Shown here: one piece after another, positions 25,486 to 33,588 of the stretch
Layout of the letters: each line of letters starts with the position of its first letter
Position numbering within the stretch: position 1 is the first letter of the stretch
Origin: Streptomyces sp. A012304
GTDB lineage: Bacteria > Actinomycetota > Actinomycetes > Streptomycetales > Streptomycetaceae
NCBI RefSeq assembly: GCF_026008495.1
Contig: NZ_BQUN01000116.1
Coordinates: 33,277-97,276 of the forward strand
Direction of reading: 5' to 3'
DNA length: 64,000 nucleotides
Program-made: the position numbers and the translations under genes
The notes under the pieces: model-generated
The model's input: the letters and a program-made list of their open reading frames with translations, nothing else
Databases searched by the model: none
Told to the model about the DNA's origin: nothing

Positions 25486-26193
25486 ATGACGGCAGGGTGG
25501 GGTTCTCGCACGGTACGGGCCGCGGTGTTCGCGGCCGTCTGTGTGCTGCTCGCCGCCCTGGGCCACGTCCTGATGTCCGGTGCGCACGTGCCCGCGTGGG
25601 TGCTGGCCGCCGGGACGGCCGCGACCGGTGCCGTCGGCTGGTGTCTGACGGGCCGTGAGCGGGGGCTGCCGCTGGTGGTGACCGTCGTGGTCGCCGCGCA
25701 GACGGCGCTGCACTCGGCGTTCTCCCTCGCGGAGTCGGCGACGACGGCCATGAGCGGCATGAACTCCATGGCCTCCATGGGCTCCATGGCCTCTATGGGC
25801 TCCATGGCTTCCATGGAATCAATGGGATCCATGGGCATGAGTCATATGTCGCACCTGTCGCACCTGTCGCACATGTCTCATGCGGGGCAGATGGCGCACG
25901 CCGTCGACGGGGCCGGCGGATCGTCGTCGTTCGGCATGTTCGCCGCCCATCTGCTCGCCGCGCTCCTCACCGGCCTGTGGCTGGCCCACGGGGAGCGGGC
26001 CGCCTTCCGCATCCTGCGGGCCGTCGCCGGATGGCTCGCGGCACCGCTGCGGCTGCCGCTCGTCCTGCCCGCCGCCCCGGACCGCCCGCGCCTCGGCGTG
26101 CGCCGTCCGCGTTCGGAACGGGCGCCGGGCCCGCTCCTCCTCGTCCACGCGATCACCTTGCGGGGTCCGCCCGTGGGGACGGCTGTCGTCTGA
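25486..26193 (+). CDS. Membrane protein with Met/His-rich loop
   Basis: 235-residue protein with about four membrane segments (around 9-30, 36-52, 58-75 and 145-165). Between the third and fourth is a loop (about residues 89-140) made of MSGM, ASMGSM and SHLSHM-type repeats with 14 Met and 6 His. Such Met-x-x-Met arrays bind Cu(I) or Ag(I) in copper-handling proteins, so an extracytoplasmic copper-binding role is the best guess. The C-terminus is Arg/Pro-rich and probably cytosolic. An ECF sigma gene follows 179 bases later. The family is not recognised. Confidence 0.8.
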   Translation: MTAGWGSRTVRAAVFAAVCVLLAALGHVLMSGAHVPAWVLAAGTAATGAVGWCLTGRERGLPLVVTVVVAAQTALHSAFSLAESATTAMSGMNSMASMGSMASMGSMASMESMGSMGMSHMSHLSHLSHMSHAGQMAHAVDGAGGSSSFGMFAAHLLAALLTGLWLAHGERAAFRILRAVAGWLAAPLRLPLVLPAAPDRPRLGVRRPRSERAPGPLLLVHAITLRGPPVGTAVV

Positions 26194-26372
26194 AGACAGC
26201 TGGTGACCCGAGGCGCCCCGGTGCGCCTCGGGCTTCGGTCGTACGCCTGCGCGTGCGTCGTAGCGGCAGCGTGCCGCCGGCCGCCGCGCCGTAGGGCCCG
26301 ACACCCCACTCACCGGACCGTCCGCGCCCTCGCGCGCGCCGGTCCGGATCACGGATCCGAGAAGGACACCAG

Positions 26373-27095
26373 GTGATCACTTCCGCCCTGCCCGCCTCCC
26401 GCACGCGGAGCGACAGATCCGAGTCGCTCGACGAGTCGATAACCGCCTGGGCGCTGGCCGCCCGTGGCGGTGACCCGGACGCCGTCGAGCGGTTCGTGCG
26501 CGCCCTGCACCGCGACGTCCAGCGGTACGTCGCCCATCTGTGCGCCGATCCCCAGGCTGTGGACGACCTGGCGCAGGACACCTTCCTGCGCGCGCTGGGC
26601 AGCCTGCACTGCTTCGAGGGCCGTTCCTCGGCGCGGGCGTGGCTGCTGTCCATCGCCCGCCGGGCCGTCATCGACAGCTACCGGTACGCCGCCGCCCGGC
26701 CCCGGCTCTCGGACGTCTCCGACTGGCAGGTGGCCGTCGAGCGGTCCCAGCCGCGGGACCTGCCGGGCTTCGACGACGGCATCGCCCTGCTGGACCTGCT
26801 GGCCGCGCTGCCGGACGACCGGCGGGAGGCGTTCGTCCTCACCCAGCTGCTCGGCCTGCCCTACGCGGAGGCGGCCGAGCTCAGCCGCTGCCCGGTCGGC
26901 ACGGTCCGCTCCCGCGTGGCCCGCGCCCGGGCGACCCTGATGGCCCTCCTGGACCACGCGAACCGGCCCACCACGGAGGACCGGCCCCCTGCGGACAGCC
27001 GATCGACGGCGGAGAGCCGATCCACGGCGGACAGCCGATCCACCACAGACGGCCGATCCACCGCGGAGAGCCGGCCCACCGCGCTGGCGGCCTGA
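26373..27095 (+). CDS. ECF sigma factor with repeat tail
   Basis: 240-residue ECF sigma factor. Region 2 (about 36-100, DAVDDLAQDTFLRAL, and SSARAWLLSIARR) and region 4 (about 145-195, LPDDRREAFVLTQLLGLPYAEAAEL then CPVGTVRSRVARAR) are complete. The last 35-40 residues are made of a hexapeptide repeat (ADSRST-type) encoded by five 18-base tandem units. No anti-sigma gene is directly adjacent; the Met/His-rich membrane protein upstream is a candidate partner or target, which is inference. GTG 26373 has AAGGA upstream. Confidence 0.9.
   Translation: MITSALPASRTRSDRSESLDESITAWALAARGGDPDAVERFVRALHRDVQRYVAHLCADPQAVDDLAQDTFLRALGSLHCFEGRSSARAWLLSIARRAVIDSYRYAAARPRLSDVSDWQVAVERSQPRDLPGFDDGIALLDLLAALPDDRREAFVLTQLLGLPYAEAAELSRCPVGTVRSRVARARATLMALLDHANRPTTEDRPPADSRSTAESRSTADSRSTTDGRSTAESRPTALAA
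26991..27080 (+). repeat. Five 18-base tandem repeats in the sigma gene
   Basis: Units of GCGGACAGCCGATCCACG type at 26991, 27009, 27027, 27045 and 27063. All keep the reading frame, so copy number could change the length of the sigma factor tail by six residues per unit. Confidence 0.9.
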
Positions 27096-27112
27096 GCCGA
27101 CCCGACCCGTGG

Positions 27113-27152
27113 GAGGGCGCCGGCCCGGACGCGCGCCGGGTCGGGCGCCCTC
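27113..27152. terminator. Hairpin between convergent sigma and GNAT genes
   Basis: Arms GAGGGCGCC (27113-27121) and GGCGCCCTC (27144-27152) with further pairing inside (CCGG elements). It lies between the stop of the sigma gene and the stop of the acetyltransferase gene on the other strand. Confidence 0.65.
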
Positions 27153-27205
27153 GTCCGGACGCGCACCGCTCAGTCTCCGAGCCGGGCGCCGGGACGCCGC
27201 GAAGG

Positions 27206-27721
27206 TCAGTTGACGACCGGGCTGCGGCGTTCGAGGAGGACGACGTCGCGCCAGCGGCCGTGGTGGCGGCCGATCCGCTCCCGGGTGCCGATGATGCGGA
27301 ACCCGGCCCGCTCGTGCAGGGCGATGCTCGCCGTGTTCTCGGGGAAGACACCGGACTGGATCGTCCAGACCCCGGCCGCTTCGGTGGCGTCGATCAGGGC
27401 TTTGAGCAGCGCGGACGCCACCCCGCGACCCCGGGCGCCGGGATGGACGTACACCGAGTGCTCCACCACGCCCGCGTAGGCGCAGCGGTCGGAGACCCGG
27501 CTCGTGGCGATCCAGCCCAGCACCGTGCCGCGCTCGTCGACGGCGGTGAAGCGGTGCTCGGGCAGCTTCCCGGCGTCGAACGCCTCCCAGGTCGGCGCGG
27601 TCGTCTCGAAGGTGGCGTCGCCCTCGTCGATGCCGGCCTGGTAGATCGCCAGCACCTCCTCGGCGTGCGCGACGCTCATGGGAACGACGGTCACGCCGGT
27701 CGGGTCGGTCGGACTGGGCAC
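27206..27721 (-). CDS. ArsN1-like GNAT acetyltransferase
   Basis: 171-residue GNAT protein of the phosphinothricin acetyltransferase group: YQAGIDEGDATFET near the start, VYVHPGARGRGVASALLKALI for acetyl-CoA, GVFPENTASIALHERAGFRIIG, and a GRHHGRWRDVVLLER ending. The same group includes ArsN1, which inactivates the arsenical antibiotic arsinothricin. The gene directly follows an ArsR-type regulator with metalloid-binding cysteines, which supports the ArsN1 reading over herbicide or methionine sulfone acetylation. GTG 27721 was chosen for AGGGGG nine bases upstream; GTG 27694 and ATG 27679 are shorter alternatives. Confidence 0.82.
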   Translation of the reverse strand: MPSPTDPTGVTVVPMSVAHAEEVLAIYQAGIDEGDATFETTAPTWEAFDAGKLPEHRFTAVDERGTVLGWIATSRVSDRCAYAGVVEHSVYVHPGARGRGVASALLKALIDATEAAGVWTIQSGVFPENTASIALHERAGFRIIGTRERIGRHHGRWRDVVLLERRSPVVN

Positions 27722-27762
27722 GGTCGGAAACCCCCTGTGTCTCCGGTCGGGGCCGGTGGCGG

Positions 27763-28143
27763 TCAGGCCGAGGCGGCCGGTGCGACGGTCAGCAGTCTGC
27801 CCATCGCGGCGAGCACGGACGGCTCGACGCGGTAGTACACCCAGGTGCCGCGCCGCTCGGAGCTGAGCAGCCCGGCCTCCTTGAGCTTCTTCAGATGGTG
27901 GGAGACGGTCGGCTGTGAGACGCCGACGTCGGAGATGTCGCACACGCAGGCCTCGCCGCCGGCGTGCGAGGCGACGGCGCTGAACAGGCGCAGCCGGACC
28001 GGGTCGCCGAGCGCCTTGAACATCCGCGCGGCCGTCGCCGCCTCCTCGGCGGTGAACGGGCGCTCGGTGAGCGGCGGGCAGCACGCGGCCACGGAGTCGG
28101 AGACCTCGGGGTCGAGCAGCGGCAGCACCTTCGTGTTCGACAT
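27763..28143 (-). CDS. ArsR-family metalloregulator
   Basis: 126-residue winged-helix repressor. The ACVCDIS segment matches the ELCVCDL metalloid-binding motif of ArsR (two Cys), followed by the recognition helix SQPTVSHHLKKLKEAGL and a RGTWVYYRV wing. Extra cysteines (AACCPP) near the N-terminus could add ligands. It is expected to leave DNA when arsenite or antimonite binds. It starts four bases after the LysR-family gene stop and precedes the ArsN1-like gene, so all three are likely in one transcript or share readthrough. Confidence 0.9.
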   Translation of the reverse strand: MSNTKVLPLLDPEVSDSVAACCPPLTERPFTAEEAATAARMFKALGDPVRLRLFSAVASHAGGEACVCDISDVGVSQPTVSHHLKKLKEAGLLSSERRGTWVYYRVEPSVLAAMGRLLTVAPAASA

Positions 28144-28147
28144 GCGT

Positions 28148-29086
28148 CTAGGTTGACATACGTCGAAGCAGAGGTGCCGTGGGCGGGGTGACCCCGAGGA
28201 CCCCGAGCATCGCCCGCGTGGCCGGGCTGGGGTTGAAACGGCTCCACGCCAGATACTCGACGCGCCGAGGCCCGTCGACCACCCGCACCAGCGCCAGTTC
28301 CGGATGGTCGGCGGCCAGCGGCCGGATGTACGCCGACGGCAACAGCCCGACGCAGAGCCCCCGCGCGATCAGCCGGAGGATCAGCTCGACGACGGCGGCC
28401 TCGTAGGCGACGTCCCGGACCAGCCCGGCGGCGGCGAACGCCCGGTCGGACTGGGCGCGGGCGGGCGTCCCGGCCACGAAGTCCACGAACGTCTCCCCGG
28501 CGATCTCGGGCAGCGTCACCCGCGAGGCCCCCGCCAGCCGATGCCCGGCCGGCACGACCAGCGCGTGTGCGTCGTGATCGAGGACGACGGTCTCCACACC
28601 GGACGGCCGTTCCCCCTCGGGCAGCCCCAGGAAGGCGATGTCCAGCTCGCCGTCGCGGATCGCCGCCGCCAGCTCGTCACTGCGTCCCGAACGCAGCACG
28701 ACACGGACGTCCGGGTGCCGCGCGCGATACCGCTGGAGCACCTCCGGTACGTCGACGGCGGCCGTGGTCACGATGACGCCGACGGCGAGCCGGCCCCGTA
28801 CCACGCCGGTCGCGGCGGCGGCGTCGGCGGCGGCGCGCTCGGCGGCGGCCAGGCACTCGCGCGCGCCGGCCACGAACGCCGTCCCGGCGCTGGTCAGCTC
28901 GACGCGGCGGCTGGAGCGGGCGAACAGCTGGACCCCCAGCTCCCGCTCCAGGCTCGCGATCCGGTGACTGAGCGACGACTGCACGACGGAACACCGCTCC
29001 GCCGCGCGCGTGAAGTTACGGGTTTCGGCCACGGCGACGACGTACCGCATCTGCTGGAGATCCACCCGGTCATCGTTCTCGTTCAT
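28148..29086 (-). CDS. LysR-family transcriptional regulator
   Basis: LysR regulator of 312 residues from ATG 29086. The N-terminal winged helix is MRYVVAVAETRNFTRAAERCSVVQSSLSHRIASLE; the rest is the periplasmic-binding-protein-like effector domain. The start is not certain: ATG 29104 or GTG 29065 are possible and no site has a strong RBS. It is divergent from a DMT-type exporter gene with less than 60 bases between them, the classic layout of a LysR protein controlling its neighbour, which is likely the regulated gene. Confidence 0.9.
   Translation of the reverse strand: MNENDDRVDLQQMRYVVAVAETRNFTRAAERCSVVQSSLSHRIASLERELGVQLFARSSRRVELTSAGTAFVAGARECLAAAERAAADAAAATGVVRGRLAVGVIVTTAAVDVPEVLQRYRARHPDVRVVLRSGRSDELAAAIRDGELDIAFLGLPEGERPSGVETVVLDHDAHALVVPAGHRLAGASRVTLPEIAGETFVDFVAGTPARAQSDRAFAAAGLVRDVAYEAAVVELILRLIARGLCVGLLPSAYIRPLAADHPELALVRVVDGPRRVEYLAWSRFNPSPATRAMLGVLGVTPPTAPLLRRMST
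28153..28167 (-). promoter_or_regulatory. Candidate ArsR operator
   Basis: Imperfect palindrome TTGACATACGTCGAA, 10-24 bases upstream of the arsR start and inside the 3' end of the LysR gene. TTGAC...GTC(G)AA resembles binding sites of small actinobacterial ArsR proteins; self-regulation from this site is inference. Confidence 0.35.
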
Positions 29087-29143
29087 CGCTGGTATCGCAA
29101 CCATGCGTTGGACTCATGGCCCGTCGTGCTGAGACTTCATCAC

Positions 29144-30061
29144 ATGCCTACCTTGACCGAGCGGCTCCCGGGCCGACCGCTGACCTCCTCCCCCCAGCGG
29201 GCGGCGACCGTCGCGCTGACCGCGCTCGCCCCCGCGTCCTGGGGCACTACCTACGTCGTCACCACGGAACTCCTCCCGCCGGGGCATCCGCTGTTCGCCG
29301 GGCTGATGCGCGCCCTGCCCGCCGGGCTGCTCGCGCTGGCGATCACCCGGGTGCTGCCGCGCGGCGACTGGTGGTGGAAGACGGCCGTCCTCGGCGCGCT
29401 CAACATCGGCGGGCTCCCCCTGCTGTTCGTGGCGGCCGAACGGCTCCCCGGCGGCGTCGCCGCCACCCTCGGCGCGGCCCAGCCGCTGCTGGTCGCGGGC
29501 CTGGCCGTCGCCGTGCTCCACGACCGGCCGACGCCCTGGCGACTGGCCTGGGGCGTGGTCGGCGTGCTCGGCGTCGGACTCGTCGTGCTCGGCCCCTCGG
29601 CCCGGCTGGACGCCGTCGGGGTGCTCGCCGGCCTCGGCCATACGGCCGCCATGGCCGGCGGGGTCGTCCTCACCAAGCGCTGGGGCCGCCCGGCGGGGGT
29701 CGGACCACTGACCCTGGCGGGCTGGCAACTGACGGTCGGCGGACTGCTGGTGCTGCCCCTGACCTTCGCGATCGAGGGGGCGCCGCCGCCGATCGACGCC
29801 GGGGCGGTCGGCGGCTACCTGTGGCTCGGCAGCATGGGCGGGCTGATCGCGTACACGCTGTGGTTCCGGGGGATCGCACAGCTGCCGGTCGGCGCGTCGG
29901 CCCCGCTGGTGCTGCTGTCCCCGCTGGTCGCGACCGGTATCGGTATCGCGCTGGGTGAGTCGCTGAGCGCGCCGCAGACCCTCGGCTTCGTCCTCGCCCT
30001 GACCGCGCTGCTGGCCGCGCAACTGGACGGAGGACGCATTCGATGCAGGCAGGTGCGATGA
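29144..30061 (+). CDS. DMT-family (EamA) transporter
   Basis: 305-residue membrane protein with ten predicted helices in two EamA halves (PASWGTTYVVTTELLPPGHP at the start of the first, TLAGWQLTVGGLLVLP in the second). Members export metabolites or amino acids. ATG 29144 follows the divergent LysR gene. The C-terminus runs into a run of 15-base tandem repeats; the last residues (RCRQVR) are encoded by the first, degenerate unit. Confidence 0.9.
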   Translation: MPTLTERLPGRPLTSSPQRAATVALTALAPASWGTTYVVTTELLPPGHPLFAGLMRALPAGLLALAITRVLPRGDWWWKTAVLGALNIGGLPLLFVAAERLPGGVAATLGAAQPLLVAGLAVAVLHDRPTPWRLAWGVVGVLGVGLVVLGPSARLDAVGVLAGLGHTAAMAGGVVLTKRWGRPAGVGPLTLAGWQLTVGGLLVLPLTFAIEGAPPPIDAGAVGGYLWLGSMGGLIAYTLWFRGIAQLPVGASAPLVLLSPLVATGIGIALGESLSAPQTLGFVLALTALLAAQLDGGRIRCRQVR

Positions 30062-30116
30062 AGACAGATCCGATGAAGACAGATCCGATGAACGCAGATC
30101 CGAGGGCGGCAGATCC
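30042..30116. repeat. Tandem 15-base repeats after the DMT gene
   Basis: Five units of GATGAAGACAGATCC type at 30042 (degenerate), 30057, 30072 (identical to the previous), 30087 and 30102. They start in the last codons of the transporter and run into the gap before the response regulator stop. In-frame ATG codons and no RBS; no product is assumed. Confidence 0.85.
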
Positions 30117-30199
30117 GACATGGATTCTCTGGGGGGCCGAGCCGTCGCGGTTCCGATCGGCCTCTCGCCGTACCGCCGAGCAACACTCCAGCAAGGCCT

Positions 30200-30847
30200 T
30201 CAGTCCACGCGGATGATTCCTCGGCCAAGTGCGGCGGTGACAGCGGCGGTCCGGTCGCTGACGTCGAGCTTGGTGTAGATGTGCAGCAGATGGGTCTTGA
30301 CCGTGGCCTCGGACAGGCGCAGGGCGCGGGCGATCTGCTTGTTGCTCTGCCCCCGGGCCACGGCGGACAGGACTTCGAGTTCCCGGCCGGACAAGTCGGC
30401 GACCCGGTCGCCGCGCATATGGGCGAGGACCTTGGCGGCCACCGTGGGCGACAGAGCCGCACCTCCCCGGGCGGCGGTACGGACGGCCTCACAGAGCTCG
30501 TGTCGTCCGGTGTCCTTGAGCAGGTAGCCGACCGCGCCGGCGTCGACGGCGGCAGTGATGTCGGCGTCCGTGTCATAGGTGGTCAGGATGAGTACCCGCA
30601 CCTCGGGGTGGGCGGCACGGATGGCGGCGGTCGCGGCGGTGCCGTCCATGACGGGCATCTGCAGGTCCATCAGCACGACGTCGGGTGCGAGTGAGGCGGT
30701 CCGGTGCAGTGCCTCGGCACCGTTGGCGGCTTCGCCGACGACCGTGAGGTCGGGCTGGGTGGCCAGCATGGCGGCAAGCCCGTCGCGGACCACGGGGTGG
30801 TCGTCGGCGAGGAGGACCCGGATCGTGGGACCGGTCGAAGTCCTCAT
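30200..30847 (-). CDS. NarL/LuxR-family response regulator
   Basis: 215-residue regulator. The receiver has DD(15-16), phospho-acceptor Asp61 in LMDLQMPVMDG and the KD pair in LLKDTG. The C-terminal LuxR-type helix-turn-helix is LSGRELEVLSAVARGQSNKQIARAL. Its ATG overlaps the stop of the kinase gene (ATGA). It presumably controls nearby genes; the palindromes at 32126-32166 upstream of the kinase are candidate sites. Confidence 0.93.
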   Translation of the reverse strand: MRTSTGPTIRVLLADDHPVVRDGLAAMLATQPDLTVVGEAANGAEALHRTASLAPDVVLMDLQMPVMDGTAATAAIRAAHPEVRVLILTTYDTDADITAAVDAGAVGYLLKDTGRHELCEAVRTAARGGAALSPTVAAKVLAHMRGDRVADLSGRELEVLSAVARGQSNKQIARALRLSEATVKTHLLHIYTKLDVSDRTAAVTAALGRGIIRVD

Positions 30848-32067
30848 GACGCCGGGGCCATCCGCTCGGCGCCCGACACGGCTGAGGGTTCGGAGGACGG
30901 AGGCTCGGCCGGGAGCGGCACCGTGACGGCGACGGTCGTACCCTCGCCCGGGGCGCTTTCCACCGTGAACGTGCCGTGCAAGGCGGCGATGCGCTCCCGC
31001 ATGGTGGTCAGGCCGACGCCCGGATGCCGGGCAGCAGGCGCGAAACCGGTGCCGTCGTCCTGGATGTCGATCGCCAGGACATCGCCGAGGTACGAGAGCG
31101 TGACCGAGACACTGATCGCGCGGGCGTGCCGCCGGGCGTTGGTCAGTGCCTCCTGCACGACACGCAGCAACTCGCCCTCGGTACTGGGAGGCAGGGCGAC
31201 CGGTCGGCCGGTCACGACCGTGTAGGCCTCGGTGCCGGTCTCCTCCGCGAGCCGGGCGGTGAGTTCGCGGACAGCGTCCGCCAGGTGCGTGCGGTCCAGT
31301 GGCGCCGGGCGGAGGGCGTGCACGAGGCGGCGGCTCTCGGCGAGGTTGTCCCGGGCCGTGCGCATGGCCTGCTCGACGCGGCGGGCCGCAGGGGAGTCGG
31401 GCGGCAGGTCGTCGCGTGCGGCGTCCAGCAGCATGGCGATGGACGCGAACCCCTGGGTCAGCGTGTCGTGGACCTCGCGGGCCAGGCGCTGACGTTCGGC
31501 CAGGGTACCCGCCTGGCGTTCCGCTGCCGCTCGTTCCGCCTGGGTGGCGGTGAGCTCGTCCAGGAGCCGCTGCCGCTTGTGACTCTCATGGTCGAGGGTG
31601 ACGACGTAGCAGGTGATGGTGACCGCCACCGCGGTAGCGAGCACGCAGCCCGTGAGCGCCCGTACGTCGACGGAGCCGTCCGTGGTGAGGCTCTGCCATG
31701 ACCAGCCGGCGCCCAGCACCAGCACCCCGCCGGCCGACCACCAGGCCCGCCTCAGCCAGTAAGGGCTCAGCACCGCCACGGCGACCGGGAGGAACGCGGG
31801 GTCCACCACGGCCATGAACGCCCATCCGGCCAAGGCCCCGACAAGGTAGGGCAGCGGCGGGCGGTCGGCGCCACCGCGCAGCGCGATCCAGTACGCGTAC
31901 CAAAGGGCGAGCCCCACCGCCAGGCCGATCCGCGACAGCGCCGCGCCGGTCGTCATACCCGCCCCGGCCAGCGCACCCGGCATGGACAAGGCGAGCACGG
32001 TGGCGAAGAAGGCGTGCTGACCCATGGCCTTCCACCGCTCCCACTCCCACGCCTGTCGCAGTGCCAT
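30844..32067 (-). CDS. NarL-type sensor histidine kinase
   Basis: 407-residue kinase of the HisKA_3 group. The N-terminal 155 residues contain five or six membrane segments with no large outside loop, so the sensor is probably the membrane part itself. The phosphorylated His200 is in LAREVHDTLTQG, followed by ALRPAPLDR and the ATPase domain with EALTNARRHA and GVGLTTMRERI. It overlaps its response regulator and is divergent from an lgt gene. The signal is unknown; envelope or lipoprotein stress would fit the neighbourhood. Confidence 0.92.
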   Translation of the reverse strand: MALRQAWEWERWKAMGQHAFFATVLALSMPGALAGAGMTTGAALSRIGLAVGLALWYAYWIALRGGADRPPLPYLVGALAGWAFMAVVDPAFLPVAVAVLSPYWLRRAWWSAGGVLVLGAGWSWQSLTTDGSVDVRALTGCVLATAVAVTITCYVVTLDHESHKRQRLLDELTATQAERAAAERQAGTLAERQRLAREVHDTLTQGFASIAMLLDAARDDLPPDSPAARRVEQAMRTARDNLAESRRLVHALRPAPLDRTHLADAVRELTARLAEETGTEAYTVVTGRPVALPPSTEGELLRVVQEALTNARRHARAISVSVTLSYLGDVLAIDIQDDGTGFAPAARHPGVGLTTMRERIAALHGTFTVESAPGEGTTVAVTVPLPAEPPSSEPSAVSGAERMAPAS

Positions 32068-32125
32068 GGCCCTCAGAGTAGGCGCAGCCGCGTAGCGGGA
32101 GAATCAGCCGGCCAGTGGGGGCGGG

Positions 32126-32166
32126 TCCACCGATCGGTGGATGCGGGGCGCGTCGATCGGTCGATG
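32126..32166. promoter_or_regulatory. Palindrome and direct repeat between kinase and lgt
   Basis: A perfect 16-base palindrome TCCACCGATCGGTGGA (32126-32141) is followed by a direct repeat of its right half: CGATCGGTGGATG (32131-32143) and CGATCGGTCGATG (32154-32166), 23 bases apart, about two helical turns. It sits in the 179-base divergent promoter region, so it may be the binding site of the adjacent response regulator controlling both sides. Confidence 0.5.
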
Positions 32167-32246
32167 TGCGTGAGGGGCGCGGGCGGCGACGATCGGCCCC
32201 GCAGCCGACGGCCTGCTGCCCCACCGCCCCTTGTGAGGAACCACCA

Positions 32247-33113
32247 GTGCTCCTGGCCTTCATTCCCAGCCCGTCCATCGGCGAGGTCCACCTGGGCCCG
32301 CTCCCACTGCGCGGCTACTCACTGATGCTGATCCTCGGAATCACGGCCGCGGTGTGGCTGGGCGGCCGCCGCTGGGCCGCTCGCGGCGGAGAGAAGACCG
32401 TCGTGGCGGACATCGCCCTGTGGGCGGTTCCATTCGGTGTCGTCGGTGCCCGCCTCTACCACGTGATCACGTCCGGCGAGCTGTACTTCGGCGAGGGCGG
32501 CGATCCGGTCAAGGCCCTTTTCATCTGGGACGGAGGCATCGGTATCTGGGGAGCCATCGCCGGTGGGGCCGCCGGAGCCTGGATCGGCTGCCGCCGCAAG
32601 GGCGTTGCCCTGTCCGCGTTCGCCGACGCCGTCGCTCCCGGCATCGCGCTGGGCCAGGCCATCGGCCGCTGGGGCAACTGGTTCAACCAGGAGCTCTACG
32701 GGCGGGCCACCACTCTCCCCTGGGCCCTGGAGATCGACCCCGCACACCGGCCCGAGGCCACCCCGAACCTGGCCACGTATCACCCGGCGTTCCTGTACGA
32801 GTCGTTGTGGTGTCTTGGCGTGGTCGCGCTGGTGGTATGGGCGGACCGCCGTTTCCGTCTCGACCGGGGCCGGGCGTTCGCGCTGTACGCCGCCGCGTAC
32901 ACCGTCGGCCGCTTCTGGATCGAGTACCTGCGGGTGGACGAGGCCCACCACATCCTGGGCCTGCGCCTGAACGACTGGACCGCGCTGCTGGTCTTCGCGG
33001 CTGCCGTCGCCTACCTCGTGGCTGCGACACGGCGCGCGGCCGACAGGCGTGACGGCGTCGACGTCGGCCGTCTCCTTCAGCAAGTGGATGCCACCAGTAG
33101 CCCCAAGAACTGA
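32247..33113 (+). CDS. lgt: Prolipoprotein diacylglyceryl transferase
   Basis: 288-residue membrane enzyme that moves diacylglyceryl from phosphatidylglycerol to the lipobox cysteine of prolipoproteins. Signatures: IPSPSIGEVHLGPLPLRGYSL at the start, GRWGNWFNQELYG (near residues 140-152), HPAFLYES and GRFWIEYLRVDE. Seven membrane segments. Streptomyces often have two lgt genes; this one, with no trpCE context, is probably the accessory copy. GTG 32247 has GAGGA eight bases upstream. It is divergent from the two-component system and may be under its control. Confidence 0.93.
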   Translation: MLLAFIPSPSIGEVHLGPLPLRGYSLMLILGITAAVWLGGRRWAARGGEKTVVADIALWAVPFGVVGARLYHVITSGELYFGEGGDPVKALFIWDGGIGIWGAIAGGAAGAWIGCRRKGVALSAFADAVAPGIALGQAIGRWGNWFNQELYGRATTLPWALEIDPAHRPEATPNLATYHPAFLYESLWCLGVVALVVWADRRFRLDRGRAFALYAAAYTVGRFWIEYLRVDEAHHILGLRLNDWTALLVFAAAVAYLVAATRRAADRRDGVDVGRLLQQVDATSSPKN

Positions 33114-33143
33114 CCATGTTCCCTCTCACAAGCCGGAGTTGCC

Positions 33144-33566
33144 ATGTCCCCTGTCTCTGAGACGCTCCCTTCACGTCGGAGTCCGCTCGTGGTGGCGGGA
33201 GGCGTGTTCGTCGCCTTCCTGCTGTCCTCTTGTGCGAACGCGTTGATCGCTGTGCTGGCGCACGCACTGGGTGCACCGGAGGACTTCGGCCCGTTGGAGC
33301 CCTCGTCGTACGTCTTTCTGACCGCGCTGGGAGTGCTGGCGGGATCCGCCGGATGGGCCCTCGTCCGCAGGTTTTCCCCCGATCCCGAACGGCTGCTCCG
33401 CCGGCTCGTCCCCTCCGTCGTCGTGTTGTCCTGCGTTCCGGACTTCTTCCTGTTCGGCGAGGGTGAGGTGACCGGTGTGGTGGCGCTGCTCGTGATGCAC
33501 GTCGCGGTCGCGGCGATCGCAGTGCCGACGTACCGCAGGGTCATGCCACTGAGCTCGGCGCGCTGA
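33144..33566 (+). CDS. DUF6069-like four-helix membrane protein
   Basis: 140-residue membrane protein with four predicted helices (about 14-35, 52-72, 85-103 and 110-130) and short loops, resembling the DUF6069 family of Streptomyces. The motif VPDFFLFGEG lies between helices 3 and 4. ATG 33144 follows lgt by 30 bases; same strand, probably co-transcribed. No function known. Confidence 0.72.
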   Translation: MSPVSETLPSRRSPLVVAGGVFVAFLLSSCANALIAVLAHALGAPEDFGPLEPSSYVFLTALGVLAGSAGWALVRRFSPDPERLLRRLVPSVVVLSCVPDFFLFGEGEVTGVVALLVMHVAVAAIAVPTYRRVMPLSSAR

Positions 33567-33588
33567 CCAGGCGACGAGTCACACCATG

